From Baylisascaris procyonis (Eukaryota > Nematoda > Chromadorea > Rhabditida > Ascarididae): 64,000 bases of DNA. The position numbers and the translations under genes are program-made. The notes under the pieces are model-generated. The model was not told the origin of the DNA. It ran no database searches and was given only the letters and a program-made list of their open reading frames with translations. Of this stretch, positions 27,801-42,800 are shown piece by piece. How positions within the stretch are numbered: position 1 is the first letter of the stretch; each line of letters opens with the position of its first letter. The stretch is from assembly GCA_037389465.1 (NCBI GenBank), contig JAZARR010000059.1, positions 7,525,001-7,589,000 on the forward strand, given 5' to 3'.

Positions 27801-30800
27801 GCAAAATATACGACCTCTGTGCAAGTAGAACATAAATAAATAAATACATGTTATATCTATGTCAGAAGAAATGTGCTTTCACTCGAAGTGAAAGGCAAAT
27901 GACCCAGCAGCCTGAGCTGAAAGTTCGAGAAAGCTCATGAATTCCCGAATTCCAGGAATTCCTGAACGAAATTGCGCGACCCACAACTTTCCTGAAACCG
28001 ACCAAAGCTTTCCGGTCAATTCTCATTTTGGGTCGAAAGGTAGGGTGTGTATTGATATTTCAGGGGAGACTACCTCCAAAGCTCACGCTTGCGCTTAAAA
28101 CCAGGAAAGGAAAATTTGGAGAAATCCGTGGCCGGACCAGAAAATTAGATGCTACCCATGCTTTTCTCGTATACAAACATTTTTGGCACCGTTTAAATGG
28201 TTCTCAAACTCAGAAATTTTACCTGAAGAGGAAAACGTCATAATGGTATTTTTCGCAGGTGGAAGGAGACATACACTTACTGGCAACGAAGGCAAAACTT
28301 TTAAAGCAGGTTAGTTCATGTTCTTGAGGATAAGGCAGTAGAGGCTTCAAAAGTAATGCGAATGACGCGAACCACAAGCCTCTTAAATATGACAAAGTGA
28401 AGCAAGCGGAAAAAATCATGCACTCTGAAAAACTGAACCTGGCGTAGATGAACTCCCCCCCCCCCCTCAACACCCTTCAGAAACACGGTAAACTAAGCAA
28501 GCAAAAATTTGACGCCACTTTTCCATGAGTCGATGCTTTGAAAAATTGCCGACATTCACTAGTGGCAAGTATTTTTCTGAACATTCGCGCTGATCTCTAT
28601 TTACAACAGCCTCTCCTCATTCTTAAATCTTTTCTTCTTACTGACCCTAGGCTAAGAATGTCTCATGATTGGAAATTGGCTGTCGAAAGCGAACCCTCTA
28701 TTGAAGAAACCAGAAGTGTTGCGCATGCATGACACCTGTTGCCGATAAACGAATGAACAAAAAATTTTTGATTAAAACATCTCTGAAGCATCATACAGGT
28801 ATGGATGAATACCTATGAATGGAACATGTCTAGTAAATACAGCAACGTTCAATTTATGAGGATTAGCGTAAAATAACTTGTGCAATAGCTAAATATCAAA
28901 CCGTGGAAACTAACCGTGCGATCTTGTCGGCGGGAGAATCATAAATCTGCTCGATCCTCGGAAATATTTGATACTCATTCAGAACACAGAGCAGCATAAA
29001 CATGTAAGGGCTTACATACAGCATACGCTGTACCGCACTCAGTACCTGACAAAGCTCCGTTACAGAACAGTTACAGCCGGAAATAGATTTTTTTCGAAAT
29101 AAATACAACCTCTTTATGAGCAGATAAGTTTACATGCTGCGAACAACTTCGACTGTTCTTGGTGCAAGAGCTTGAATTCATCGTGAATGATTTCATAAAA
29201 GTCACGACGACACTGCATCTTAATCGTTTTGACTGCAATAATTTATAAAACTATGCACGCAGCCTCCTCCTACAAAATAACTTCAAAAGTTTTCCAGATT
29301 CACAATCCCCTTGATTCTCTCTCACCAACAGCCACGGCACAGTGATATTCGCATCTACTTCTGGTGATCCGAACGTTGTTTGTTTGCCTAATGAAATCTT
29401 CATATATATATATACATATACATATATATATATATATATATATACATTTTTTTCCGAGACAATTTCACAGTGTCAGAAAAAAGCCAACAAATCGAACAAT
29501 TTAGAAGCCACAAAATGAAAAATCACATTACCAATAAGAAATTTCAAAGAGAACGGCTAACGTTGGATTCCAAAATGGATATAAATTTGTTGAAGAAAGC
29601 GTCGATAGGACGAAATACGGAAGAGCAGCAAGACCGCATAGCAAGTGCCGCACTCTGTGCTGTTCTCAAATCCCAACCACTGTCCATTTTTAGCAAAGTT
29701 TCGAAGAATGCAAGAGAAACTTTTGACCAGCTGAAAAAATGTGTTAAATATGTTGTGGCCACCAATAAAAATTTTCATGGTTCCTCCTGCACACTGCAAA
29801 GCTCTCCCTGCGATAATTGCAGCGTGCAATCAGGAAACTGGGATAGAAAGCGCTTGGTTAGCTCCTTCCCATCGTGCAGACGTTTGACGGCTGATGCGTG
29901 GCTTTTTGAAAGATGCATAGTGGAACGGCACGGAAAGGCGCTTTTAATTGCTTTCGTCTAGCAGGACAAGAGTGCACAGAGGAAACTGCTCCTCTCCCCA
30001 GGAACATAATGAATGAAAATCAAACAATCATCAATGTCTCGCTTGAGATGATCTGTGCACATATTTTAGTACTTCACAAATTTTTCCTGTGCGGGACGAT
30101 TCTTTACGCGAAGGGAGTCGCCTCCTCTTCGTTTACTCTAGGAGAATACGGGAACCAAGTCAGGTTATACCCTTTCCCGCTGCCATCACACAATACAGGA
30201 ACTCTAGTAGAAATACTATTAAAGCGGTGTTCTTCCTTTCCATTGTGCACCTAGTACACCCTAACAGTACGCAGATGTCGACTTCGAAAGGTTATTTTCA
30301 GACTCACTTTCTAGATAACCCATTCAGTAGCAGTACACAACAAAATCAACTCGAAAAAACCACATCTGAAGCAGCGGCCAGTTAGTGAACTCGCTGTTAC
30401 AACAACTCTATCAAAAGAAAAAATTCCAGCTAACGAAATCCGTTAGCACATTCCACTTCAGAATTTCACGAGAGCAACCAGTGATATCATCTTCCGTTGT
30501 TAACATCAACAACCATATAAAAGTTAGTTAAAACATTAAAGGCAGCAAATAAATAAGCCACAGTTGACTATACAACGGAAACACGAATTAAAAGCAAGTT
30601 AGATGAACAACGAACGCACTTTTGCTCATCATCAAATGCAGCTGCACCATAAATAAGTAAGCCCCAAAGTTGAATCGTTTCGGTGGGACACTGCTTGGCA
30701 AGTGACTCTGCTCCATCCATCACTTTCAACAACGAGCAATCGAAGCGAAAACGAACACCGATGAAATCCAGCATAACAATTTCTAGGCAGTTCAATGCTG

Positions 30801-33800
30801 CAATGAGACTACTCTTGTAAGTCTTCTTAGGCAACCACTGTTCATGCTCGGCAGGAAAGATACATTCATACGCCAACATTGTTCCCGAATGGATGCTAAC
30901 CTGGAAAACTTGGATATGGATGCCGTCAGAAGATTTCATTCATTATTCTACCCATTCCCATCACAACCTGTCTCAGCCACACTAGGCTTCCCCTCAGTCG
31001 CGAGCAATGAACGTTCGCAATAATGTGTTCGTTTACAAGATGGGAACCACTCTGCTATTATACGGTTATTTTGCTATCATTTGAGCAGCAGCAAGAAGGT
31101 ATTGGAAGAGACTTTTGACGCTGCCACTGGTTGACCTCTATGAGCGTTCAGGTGGCCACCAAAGTGCACAACTAAAGAATGATGAATCCGATAAACGAAT
31201 TTAGATTCCTGACAGATGCGACCGCCTTTTTTCATCCTTCCTCCCCTAAAAACAATAGCACTTTACCAACAAAGTATGCTAACATTAAAAAGAAAAAAAC
31301 CTGCCTCCCACCACAACTGACCAATTTGGTGAGATACGGTTGGAATATTTTATTAGAATGCCTTCACTGGTTTTTCCCTCCTGTTGTTATGGCTCGCATA
31401 AAAAGAACCACGACTCTCATAAGGCTGAGGCATCGAATTTTCACGAGTTTCACTTCTCAAAGCGAATATTTTCCAGAAAAAAAAGAGAAGGCCAGGATGA
31501 AGTGAAAGTTTGCTAAGTTCGAGACAGAGTGCTGTCATAGAGTCTGTGGAGATGTTCTGCATTCGAGGTATAGCATGTGACCGGAAGCAGTACGCTTCGT
31601 GCGACAAATGGCTCTAATGAAAGAAGTCCGTGAAGAAAAACAACCACCGACCACCTTTCCTGCATCTGAAACATTTTTAGCCTACTAGAGGGCTACTCAT
31701 CGACAAGAGCATGATAAGCTGCAAAAATCAAGAAAGCATGGTCTACTCACCGTGTGCTGCAAGATGAGGCTTGGTCTCGGACGCCTTCATCAACGCCTCG
31801 GCGAAGAAGACCACCTTGACCGGTTCAATGATCATCTGACCTCGATTTTCCACATGAGACAAAACAGCGAAAAACTCAAATATCGATCGCAACAGAATAC
31901 CCTCACGACTCCGCATATCCTCGTTGCACCTACAAAAAATCTCATCCTCTCCCTTGCAGAAAAACCTGCTACCATCACAGCAAACCAGTAACTTTTGAAT
32001 GATTAGGGAGGAATCTCAATCATGAATATTTTTATCTAAAATTCATTTGCCCTAGTTTGATTTCAAGTAACAACAATAAACAGAGACTCTAGCCGTTTTC
32101 ACGGTCCTCACACCACTCTTCCACGTGGTCTTCACTCCCTCTTTTAATGCAGTTGAAAAGGAGTACTCAAATGAAGGCATTTCAAAACGGAAGAAAGTCA
32201 ATCGAGGATTAGATACTAGCTCATAGCAAAGCGCACTTGAATGACAATAGAACCAGAAGGAAATTGGAGCAGTGATGCCGAAATATGCAATAAAAACAAA
32301 CAAACTGGGTTATTCAGAGGTACTCCTTAAATGAAGTAATCAATAAAGCGCTAGCAAAAGGAAAAAAAAACTAACCAATTACGTGTGCCGAATTCGTTCA
32401 CTTGGGCAATAACGAAATTAAACAATCGCAATTCTGGATCAAGCATTGAGAAGTTGATTCCTCCAAGCACCAGCTCACATATTAAATTCAGCGCCTAAAA
32501 TTAAAAAGCGTGCATTCAGAACTTCCGTGGTCATGCTCTCAGCCAAGATCTGGTGACAAGGTGAAAGAGACTTTAACTAACCACAAGAGGCCAGTGTCAT
32601 TTTAAGATGTAAGTTTGAATGTTTCTGCCCAACATGATCAAATCAACATCACGAGCTTCTTCTTGTAAACTTTTCATTCTAAAAGAGGCATAACAGTCAA
32701 TCAAGACGTTTCTGAACAACCGCATTTGACGCTTACTTTTGAATAAAAATATTTCGAAGTTGGAAAGAGTATTAGCACATCGAAACACTTGAAATATTGC
32801 TGCAATTTTAGCTGTACCTAGTTTTCAAGTGCTGAATAAAGGGACTGGGAAAGAATTAGCTTCCTTGCTTATATTTTTGCCGAAATAGGCAAATGCCTCA
32901 TGTTAATCAAAACGAAAGTGAGAAATCCAAAAAGCTACAAAAAGCGAATAGAAAACAGGGCCAACCTTATTTACTCCATACACTACATTTCACTCCTCGC
33001 TGCCACCGGTAGGCCAAAAGACTATGATGAGGGGACGCCGGGCGGAAGCCTATTCACTTGTGTAAGCTAAGGGGAGTTAGTGGGTTTAGAAAAAAGCGAG
33101 TCAGGTTTGAATCTAAATTAGTGGAATATGCGTTTGTAAATCGTGATTTATCTCAAAGTTCTGGGAATACTTTATTTCCAAGTACTAAGGTGCTTTGGCC
33201 AGGGAACCCTTCGCAAGTGGAAATTTAAGGAGGAACAATAACTGTCTGCCTCACCAAACTGTCCACTCGTCCTGTAAAAATAGATAAAAATATGAGCTGC
33301 CAAATATGTTTTAAAGGATACAACTGACAGGTCAACTTTCTATCGCAACAGCGCTCCCAAATCCCATTTCGGAACAAAATGGCAAAGCCACAACTCTATA
33401 CAAATCTTGTGAAAATGGGCGGGCGCGAAATTCGCAAGCTTTGCTGTCTTTCCTAGACACTAGAGGACATGCCTCCTTGGTAGCCTATACAGAAAGACGG
33501 CAGGAATCACTAAACAATATTAATAAAATGCTTAAACAAAACTTATTCATAAAGAAGGAGATTAAAAAACAAACAGCTGTCTGAAGAGAATACGAGCTAG
33601 ATGACTGATATAATCGGATCGTAAATGAGACGAAGGGCTCAAACAGCCCGATGAAAGGTGATATGGTAACAGGCGGTGGCGCATGCGCTTTCCATATGGT
33701 ATCTTTCCGTAACCAACCGACACATCTAAATACGATCATTCTCAGAATGGTGGCAGGAAGGGATACAAGCGCTGCGTGAAGGCACAAAACGAGGCTAGTG

Positions 33801-36800
33801 GAAATGAAACAAAATGCTGCACACTTAAGCTCCTGGAAGCACAAAGAAGTGTAAAAGCAGTTTAATTCCGAGATTTTAGCAAGCCCAAGACATTCGAGGA
33901 AAGGATGTGTGCAATGCAGTTTTATGCACAAAATATCACCTCCGTGATGCCATCACCACTGACGTTGTGCAGTAGAAATTAGCCGGAATATTCTGGTTTT
34001 CGACAACTTTTACCTATTTCAATTTCCGATTGGGTTACCTATTTCAATTTCCGACTGCGCTTCTTCGTAACACCAACAACCAATATGCTTTGGACGTGTT
34101 GAAGTCTTGTATTTTGCGTTAGTAAGTTCGCAAGAAAATTTCGCTTCACTCTATTGAATACGCTGAACTATAGTGCAAGAGATGCCCGTACAGGTAACTA
34201 CTGTTGTTTATTTGTATTCGATGAGCTCAATGATTGTGCACCAATCATCCACCCAGAATGAATTTAATGCGTTTTTGTATTTCAACGCAAAAAGGGTAGA
34301 TTTCGACCACTCTCCCAAGGCTTGCTTCTGCGTGCTCGTCTGCGATGCTTTTAAAATTGGCATATAGCAAACGTGGAAGCATGAAACTTAGTAGGTACAA
34401 ATTACACCTCAAGACCACCTCTAATACTTCAGTTCAGCCTCATCAGCTTATTTACTATACACTATCAACGTTGTGTCTTTTGATCTGTCTGCGCTTTCCA
34501 CTGCTCACATACATATTGAAGAGACCTTCAACCATTCCAGCTTAGCCTCTGGCGAAAAAATCTAATAGGACGGCAAGCGAGTGCCTTGTTGTTCATGCAG
34601 GTGCCGTTATTTCTTACTGGTTCCCACTCGTTAGCTGAGAATTCTAACTTTAAATTCAGCATCTAAGATTTGCTAGTTTGCATTTCCGAGTCGTGACTTA
34701 AAAGGGTCCGCATGATTCGGAACTTCGCATTTTTGAATCCAGTTATAACAGTATTATCTCAAGCAGTGTCAAAGATGCATGACAGTTGGTGGGTGTACGT
34801 CTATCTTTTCGCGTTCCAACAATTCCAACTTCTCAACGAACGCAGCTATACTCATAAAATGTGTTGACAATCTAAATCTCGCAGTCAACTCCGAGTTTGC
34901 TACTCTTCTAAAGCAGAATGTGTGTTACCACATTGTCATCATCCGATCAACGTACTCGATGCCAATCAGCTGAACTTTAGGAGCCATTCGCCAAGAGAAA
35001 TTTTTCTACATTTTTGAACCAATTTCACTTGCATGCTTTACAGCGCCTTAAAGCACCAATAGCTCATACATAACGAGGTAATTCCTAACAAACTGGAATA
35101 AGAAGCATCTAGAATAAAGTCAGACGAAGCAGGTTAATCTATTACATTTCAGCTGTAGTTTGAGCAGAAACTATTCTAAGCACGACCGCATTCACAGACG
35201 TGACGTCACCATGTGCTTCTTAGATGGCAAAAATGTATAAAAAGATTACTCGCTGAAGCATTGGTTTCGTACTTTTGCTTGGATGAAAACATATATTTGA
35301 TAGCATTTCAAGTAGACCTGCATCAATTGCGAGGATGCCATGCTCCCATGTTACTTCATCGATGAGCAAATGAAACACAAACAGTTACGTCGATATGCAT
35401 GCCTCACTTCACTCACTACAGCAGCGATCTTTCGCAGCCTAATTCGCTGCACTCAACTCATACTTCCCCACCCCATCTCTTTTCTGTTAAGCAGTTGATG
35501 TACGGTCTTCACCACCGCTCACAGTTTATCCATCAGCAAATAGCCATCAACTGAAATCGTTTCGCATCACAGGAAACAATAAAAAGAAAACTCTAAAAAC
35601 ATCACCTTAAAAGATGAGCATTGAAAAGTTCATGTCTTCCTGAGTTAACGACGAAATCGGTAAAGAGATTCGCACTTCGGAGAAGATACGCCTCAAGAAT
35701 ATCTAAATTTTATTGAAATATTGAGTAGGCAGGGTGCAAACAAATATTGCTGAAGCCTGCCCTATAAACTGTTCCACTGGACATAGTAAATGGGCGAGGG
35801 GGGGGAGGGGGGAGGGCGGGTGGGAGATGACGAATCGATAGCAGTCTGCCATCGCTGACTACAAAAGGTGTGCCTTTGATGCAAAACTCAGCATCACTTA
35901 TTTCGATCTAATGAGTTCTGACGAATTTCCATCATCACTAAAGAAACGTTTTATCGTCCATTTATTTCTATAAATACAGGCAGAAACAAAAAAGGATTTC
36001 TTTGCTTAACATCCCAAACAGCAACCTTATTTATCAATGCCAAGGAATAGCGAAAAACCACTTGGAAAAAGTGCAATGAATACAAATTCGGAAGTGATCC
36101 ACGCTTAGAAGATGACAGCTGAATAGATAACGTTGGTGTTCAGTGAATAAGGGACTACTTTTTTCACTGCGTACACGTCGAACAGGGAGGACATTGGTCG
36201 TCAAGCATACCATGTTTGCATCCATTCGTTGCCTTACCTTATTTAGCGTCAATGATCACCCCGCTACGTGCCAAGAACATCGAAGAACACAGCGACCTCA
36301 TACTGGTAACAAAAACTGGGAACGAACTCAAAAACTGTTGATCAACTCTCCATCAGAAAGTTTTATTCAACTCCAACTTGTTCAATTAATGCTTACCCCT
36401 TGGCGGAGCGTGATCATGGAGGTGCATTTTCTTCAACACAGTGAGTGACAAATTGGCAGCGTTCCGACCGAAAAGAATTTTAAAAAGCTGCGTTACCAAA
36501 CGAATAGTCGCAGTTGGTGCAAGATCTACACAGGCACGGCAATAAAGCAGAATCTGCAACCAATACATAACAAGCGTGCAAAAATTGATGAGCGCATCTC
36601 AAAACAAGTTCGGTTCCATTGATATTAAAAAGTGGTTTGGCTGAACTTCGAAGACATTTGAAAGCAAAAAATAAATCCGCTGCTATATGCTACAGATCGG
36701 AATCCATCCTCAATCCAACGAAAGCGCCCAATAATTTCTCCGAAGAGTGGACTGCTAGTGCTCATGAGGGGAAGATCGGACTCCTATGACCTAAAATTCG

Positions 36801-39800
36801 TAAAAAATCGAGTTGATTTTTTTTTCGGAGAGGAGGGGAGCAGCTCTTCACAAATCCGCTGACTACTTTAACATTTCGCGTTTCCCAATCTGTTTAACAC
36901 GGATCAGGAATATCGTTTTTCCCAGCCTCACACTCGCAAACTCTTATTTTTTCAATGAGGTCTCGCTAGCTGTTCCCTTTCACGCTACTTTTTCTGGTCC
37001 CTATTTCCTTTGTAGCAGTTATCCAAAGTGTTTTCTCAACTAAGAATGCAATCGATGCTGCCAAGCATCAAACAAACATCACCACTCCTTTTTTCTTTTA
37101 GTAATTCCCAGAGATATCACATTCTCAGCCTTCGAAACGACCGCACTCTTCATATGACCAACTTTCTGCACGTCGCTGACAAGAAGTTATATATGGCTAC
37201 GACCATTTGGACAGTTGATTAGGGAGAAAATAACACTATCTTCAACACAACACCCTCTAAACAAACATGGCATTGCATTTTCTATGATACACAATTGTGG
37301 TAGTCGGCGATGCGCTATTGTTTAGTAATTATAAATGCAAAAATCTTTTGCTGTTATATGTGTTCTTGCATCCGCTTACGTTGCTTAAACAAATCTAGAA
37401 TGCAAATTGTTGTGAAAAGTGCAAGTGCTGCTGCCGCAATTCTCACACGTGTAGTTTAAATACGTTGATTTTAACACCCTCTCGAACACATTTAAAAGCC
37501 GATTAATACAAAATCTAGAAAAATTACTCCGATTTCTTATTAACTTTGCTTTTTCAAAAGCACTTTTCAATGCAGTTCTCTCATAGGCCATTGGCCAAAA
37601 GACCGCCACAAAATCTGATGAACTTTCCACTGATGCCATTTCGGTGGACTCCAGCTAGAACAGGAGCACGGAAGGAAGAGAAAGAACCCCTGGACCATGT
37701 TTTAAATGATAAGTGGCGCTACCAGCTAAACATAAATGGCAAATCCTTAAAGAATTTCCTGGTGTAACCTGTTCAGGACAACTTGCGGCCAAAGGAAAAT
37801 TCAGTGAGCGAACCTATTTATGAGAAAGAGAAAAGGAAACGATTGATTACTAAATTATTAGAAAAATCCACAAAGTAAGGGAAAAAATGATAAGCGCACC
37901 TCTTCAATAATTGTGGAAACGTTTGAAAAGAGTGCCATTTCAAGAATGCATGAGAGAGCATTAAGCGAGGCTGTTAGTAGAGAGATGAAGCGTTCACGCA
38001 CATCCTCGTCAATACTACCCTAAACAGTATTTCACATAATACTGCTGATAGTTGAATTTCTGATTCAATAAGTAATTTATCAACACACAGATCTCTGCGA
38101 CAAATTAACGCTGAAAACTGGACTGCCTCGGGGGGAAATCCTTTCATAGAAGTGAGAGGGAGTGGACCTTTCTTAGCGGCACGTGAACGCTATCCCCTTG
38201 GGTAAATGGGAAAATATTTTTCAATGTATAGTGGAAGCAACAATGTGACGAATAGCGCTATAAACTCTGATCGAGTTTTGAAGAGATCTTCTCGCTTCGC
38301 TGGGTCATTTCTTTTATTGTTATATGAAATAAGACGATTTCGTATTACTGTAACTATAGTCGAATGCCCTATGCCAACTTAGCAATACCATCATTCACCA
38401 TCTACCACTACACCTAGGAATACCTACTAATGCAATGGGAGCCTAATACTACTGACTGTTATTACCACAAACCTACTTAGCACTGCCACTAACCGCATTT
38501 CTCACTATAAAATCTAAAACTATTATACGCTGCAAAAGATGTTGCTTATTACGACAACAAGATACCAATCACTAGTATACTCATGTTTTCTACCACTATT
38601 GCTACTGCCATTTGATTTAAACTACTGTAAAACTCACTACTGTCGGTAAGATTTACTTACCATTGCTACCATGACAAACTGCTGCTACTCATGGCAGTAC
38701 TCAATCTCAAATTTTCTCGGGTGGTCGCAGAAATCGCAAAGGAAGTTTGTACGTCAGGAAAATTGCGTTCATAAATACCAATTAACTAGGAGTTATAGTT
38801 GAGAAGAACCTATCTTTTTCCAAACATTTGCTTCTAAGGCAGCGGGAGATGGAAGAGGGGAGAGGGAGGAGAAGAAGGGACGTAAAAACCAAAGTTGATC
38901 ATGCGTGACCACGGAAATTATAAGGATCCCTATCATTATAGCGAAAAGCATGTGAAACGCTGAGTTAAGCAGTTTACGTGAAGACAATCTCAGGCTAAGT
39001 AATCACCTTTTAACCACACCTACAACGTTTTTAACCGGCGAGTGAAGGCTTTAATTGGCTAGTTATGAATAAATAAATACAAATCCACATCGCATCTGCT
39101 CGAGTACAGAAATTTTAAGTGGATCAAAAATGGCTGCAAGAAGTGCTCCAAATAACTTATATCATGTCAAAATATGAAACATGTATGATAAATCAGCTCT
39201 TTTTTCGGCTATCGCTCTATTATCGCACAAATAATATTTAAATATATCATTAAACTAATAAAACAAAGCCGTTAAGAGTAAAAAGTTGCTTTGAATGAAA
39301 GTCTCAGTTCCTCTCAGCTCTACTATTTCATGAAAATAGCTTCAATTTCAATTTGTGCTGCAAGATTTCTGAGCAGTTTCCAGTCCCCTCCCCTTCATCC
39401 TTACGAATGACTAAAAAAAGTGTCATCACCATAGAAAACCAACCCCATTTGAAAGTAAGCTAATAAAAAACGTAAACTTGCCAAGTAATTAATGAAGGCG
39501 CCTTTGAGTGAGTCGGCGATATGCGTAAGCGTGGAAGAAAGAAGAAAGCTCGATGCCACCGACGGCTTCACAGAGGTTCCCACCAAATGAGATATGGAAT
39601 GAATGCGCTGCTCAGAGGAGGTTAAACCAGTGCCACCGACAGGAAGCGCCTTGCGCACTGGAGACAACGTTGGCCGCGGCAGCATCAAATTCGACGATGT
39701 TTGCGACAGCTGTGCACGCTCAGTCACCAATGTATAATACAGATTCATAACCCTTAACAGGTGGTCGCCTTCATCCATCTATAGATATGCTTAATAATTG

Positions 39801-42800
39801 TAACGTACCCTATCACAGCCATAAAACCTATTAAAAGACCCACCGTAGTAACGTAGCAACTAAACATCGCATCGATATTGCAACCAGCGCAGCAAGGGAG
39901 GAAAAAGGAAAAATATAGCTCAAACAATGGTTATATTCACGCAGAAACCACCAGAAATTAAGCCAGTTGTTCTATGACAAGACAGAGTTTACAAAGGAAA
40001 GTACCTCATAAAGAAGAACCAACAGCTGAAATCAGTCAATTACTTGTACGTTCTGATTTTGGAATGTATTTCACTTCATCGACTCTTGCTGGATCAATGA
40101 AGCAGTCGAAGTGAAGTTAGAAAATACTGACAGCAAGCTGCATGGAAAGACAGAAATAACCTCAGTGGTAAAATTATCAGCTGGTCCATGATGTGAGTAT
40201 CTGGCAGCTTGGGAAGTGAGGTTGGCGAAACCTTTTGCTCTTTGCTCATATACGTCATAATGACTGCTTCATTCAATCCTGAAGCAAATATGCCACTTAG
40301 TCGCTATAGTGCACAAACGTGTGACGCATCAAAGATGAAATCCCATTCAAACTTCGGTAACTAATGAGAAAAACATTCCCGAGGTGAAATATGTCCCCAA
40401 CTCTTCCCTCAAAAATTTTTCAAGAAACCCTTTCCGGTGACACAAAATGAACTCATTCGACTGCCACTATGCAAATTAAACCAACGCTTTTTTCAGCAAG
40501 AATCATCACTGCTTCAAGGCAAAAAGCCAAAACAGTCACCAGTTGATTTAGACTGATGGCATCGCAAATATATAAGCCGTTATACATCTTTAAACAAACC
40601 TGCAATTGAGAATTTCACTGGTCATCACTGAGTGCCATAGGCTAATACTAATTAATCGCTTTCCTTCGAGGTGCTGCCTTTTGAAGGCTCCATTAACTGA
40701 GTAAATAAAGACAAGTGGATGCCTGCACCCTGACCGCTAAAGCATTTGTTTCTAATCATCTACTTGCTGTTGTGGGAACGGCTTTCAGACAAGGTAAGAT
40801 CTTCTATATTACTTCAAGTGACGCTCATTTCAACGTGCGACTTAACCATGCAAGTTGAGAAATCCAGTAAGGTCAAAACGATAAATCATGGAAGAACGAA
40901 CCAGCAAAAAGATAAGAAATTATCTCAAAGAGGTGAATAAACGTCGGAATTGATGAGCAATAACATGTTCCTTTCGACATTAGCGAAACAAGTAGGCCAA
41001 GACGTGCCGATTCGCTATGCGCATTTACTGACCACGCCCGCAGATAACAAGAAGGAGGATACATCCCAGCCAAAGTGACCAAACCCGCAATTAAACCGGC
41101 CTGAAAATGCAGAACCTGCCTTCTCAAACACATAATCTTCGTCTAAACTCCTATCATACCATGCTATACGTGAACGGTAGGCGTAAACGCTTGCCAAGAA
41201 ACAGAATGCGTGCCCTTCCTTGCATCATTGCCAAGCAAATTTTTTGCGGTAGCTCGCTTACAAACGATAATACAATTCACTAGAGAATATTAACAGCATA
41301 TTAAGATTAATATAAGCAACTCAGAAATTTTGTGCACTAAGATGAGAGCAACGGGGCTACGATGGGATTGCATTAATCAACACAGGTTCCAAGATCTGTA
41401 AAAACTGTTGATTTGTGTAGTCATTTTTAAAAATCGTCGACTCTTTCACATTAGGCGAACATCATGTTTCTGGATGAAATGCTCGCAGGATGACGAGTTC
41501 CCAGATCGTAAAACCCACATGGAGTTATTTTAGGAAGCCGAGTTAACAATTGGCCCGAATCAACTCAGCCAAGTAGCAACTCCGCATTCTCGTATTTTCC
41601 TGACAAAAACTAACCAAAACTAAACTAACACAAAACCTGAGTGTTCTCATCCGCCGAATCCACCAACATAGCGAAAAGCTTGTGCAGCAAAACACCGAGA
41701 TTTGCGGAAATGGCAAAATCCACCGACTGACTCCCGAAATTGTACTCTCGACCTAAGCCAACTGTCTGCAACGTCCGCAAGTAATGAAAGCAAAGCAAAA
41801 ATGTCCGTGGAAGGGTCCGTCAGCAGTCAAACAGGAAGGTATTTCCTCCCATCAAGTGGACACTATTGGCTTGCAAGATGAATCACAAAACACGACTGCT
41901 TCAAACAAAAACCTCAGTTGCTAGTGTGTTGCAATAAAAAGGCATATGATGTATCGCCCTATGTTCCCCTCTTCCAAATCTTCATATGAGTTCATCGAGG
42001 CACCTTCTAAGAAATGTGCACTCCTATGAGGTAATCCAAAACAGCGCAAACGCAATAACTAGTGCAATGCAGAGTCATCCCTTGAAGATGCCACGCTCAT
42101 CTTTCTTTCCTCCACCTCCCCTTCCCCTCCTTCTGCAAAATCACATTTCATGCTTAAATTACTACTTTATTTAACGAAGCCAGAATCAAAGTAAAATAGA
42201 AAATTCAGCTGCTTACCAACGGCTCTTTAGGAAACGAAAAGCATATAAAGTTCGACGGCTCGTCAGTCGCAAAAATGGTAGGAAATTCATAAAAATTCGC
42301 ATTCATCACCAAACTGAAATAAAACAGTAAGGATGAATATAAAAAATTTTAGTCAAAAAGGGCATCTCATCGCAAGAAAATAGGTTTTCTATCATGAAAA
42401 GTTTTGCTTAAAAGAATGCATGATGACTGATCCTTTCCTGAATGTTACAATGGATCAAAACAATGAAACGTCATAAGAAATCGGGGCTTGAGCTTTGGTT
42501 TGAACGCTAAAAACGAACAGCGGATCTACTTCTATCGATGACATTACGATGTTAACTTCTGCATTAACATCACAGATGTTAATACAAAAAAATGATAAAT
42601 TCCAAGCTACATCGCTCCAAGATAGACATATCGATAAGAGCAGAATGCCAATATTGCAGTAACAGTTTTAAAAGCGAAAGAAGTGAAGGAAAACATACAA
42701 TGGAAGGTTATCGGCGGCCGCCTTTCTAACGCGCGGGTCCTCGTCGGCTAATAAGTGCAAGTACACAGCAATAACATCGTCTGGTAGACATGGAGATGAC

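Noticed and set aside
29470..29961. 163-codon + strand open frame
   Set aside because: It is antisense to the phase-matched HTT exon at 29562-29730, has low-complexity Lys/Ser content and no recognisable domain.
33485..33931. 148-codon hydrophobic minus-strand frame
   Set aside because: It lies in an intron whose flanking exons already join in phase and match continuous huntingtin sequence.
37385..37639. Minus-strand frame starting ASVESSSDFVAVFWPMAYER
   Set aside because: The exons at 37.9 and 36.5 kb join directly and continue the huntingtin match, so nothing is needed between them.
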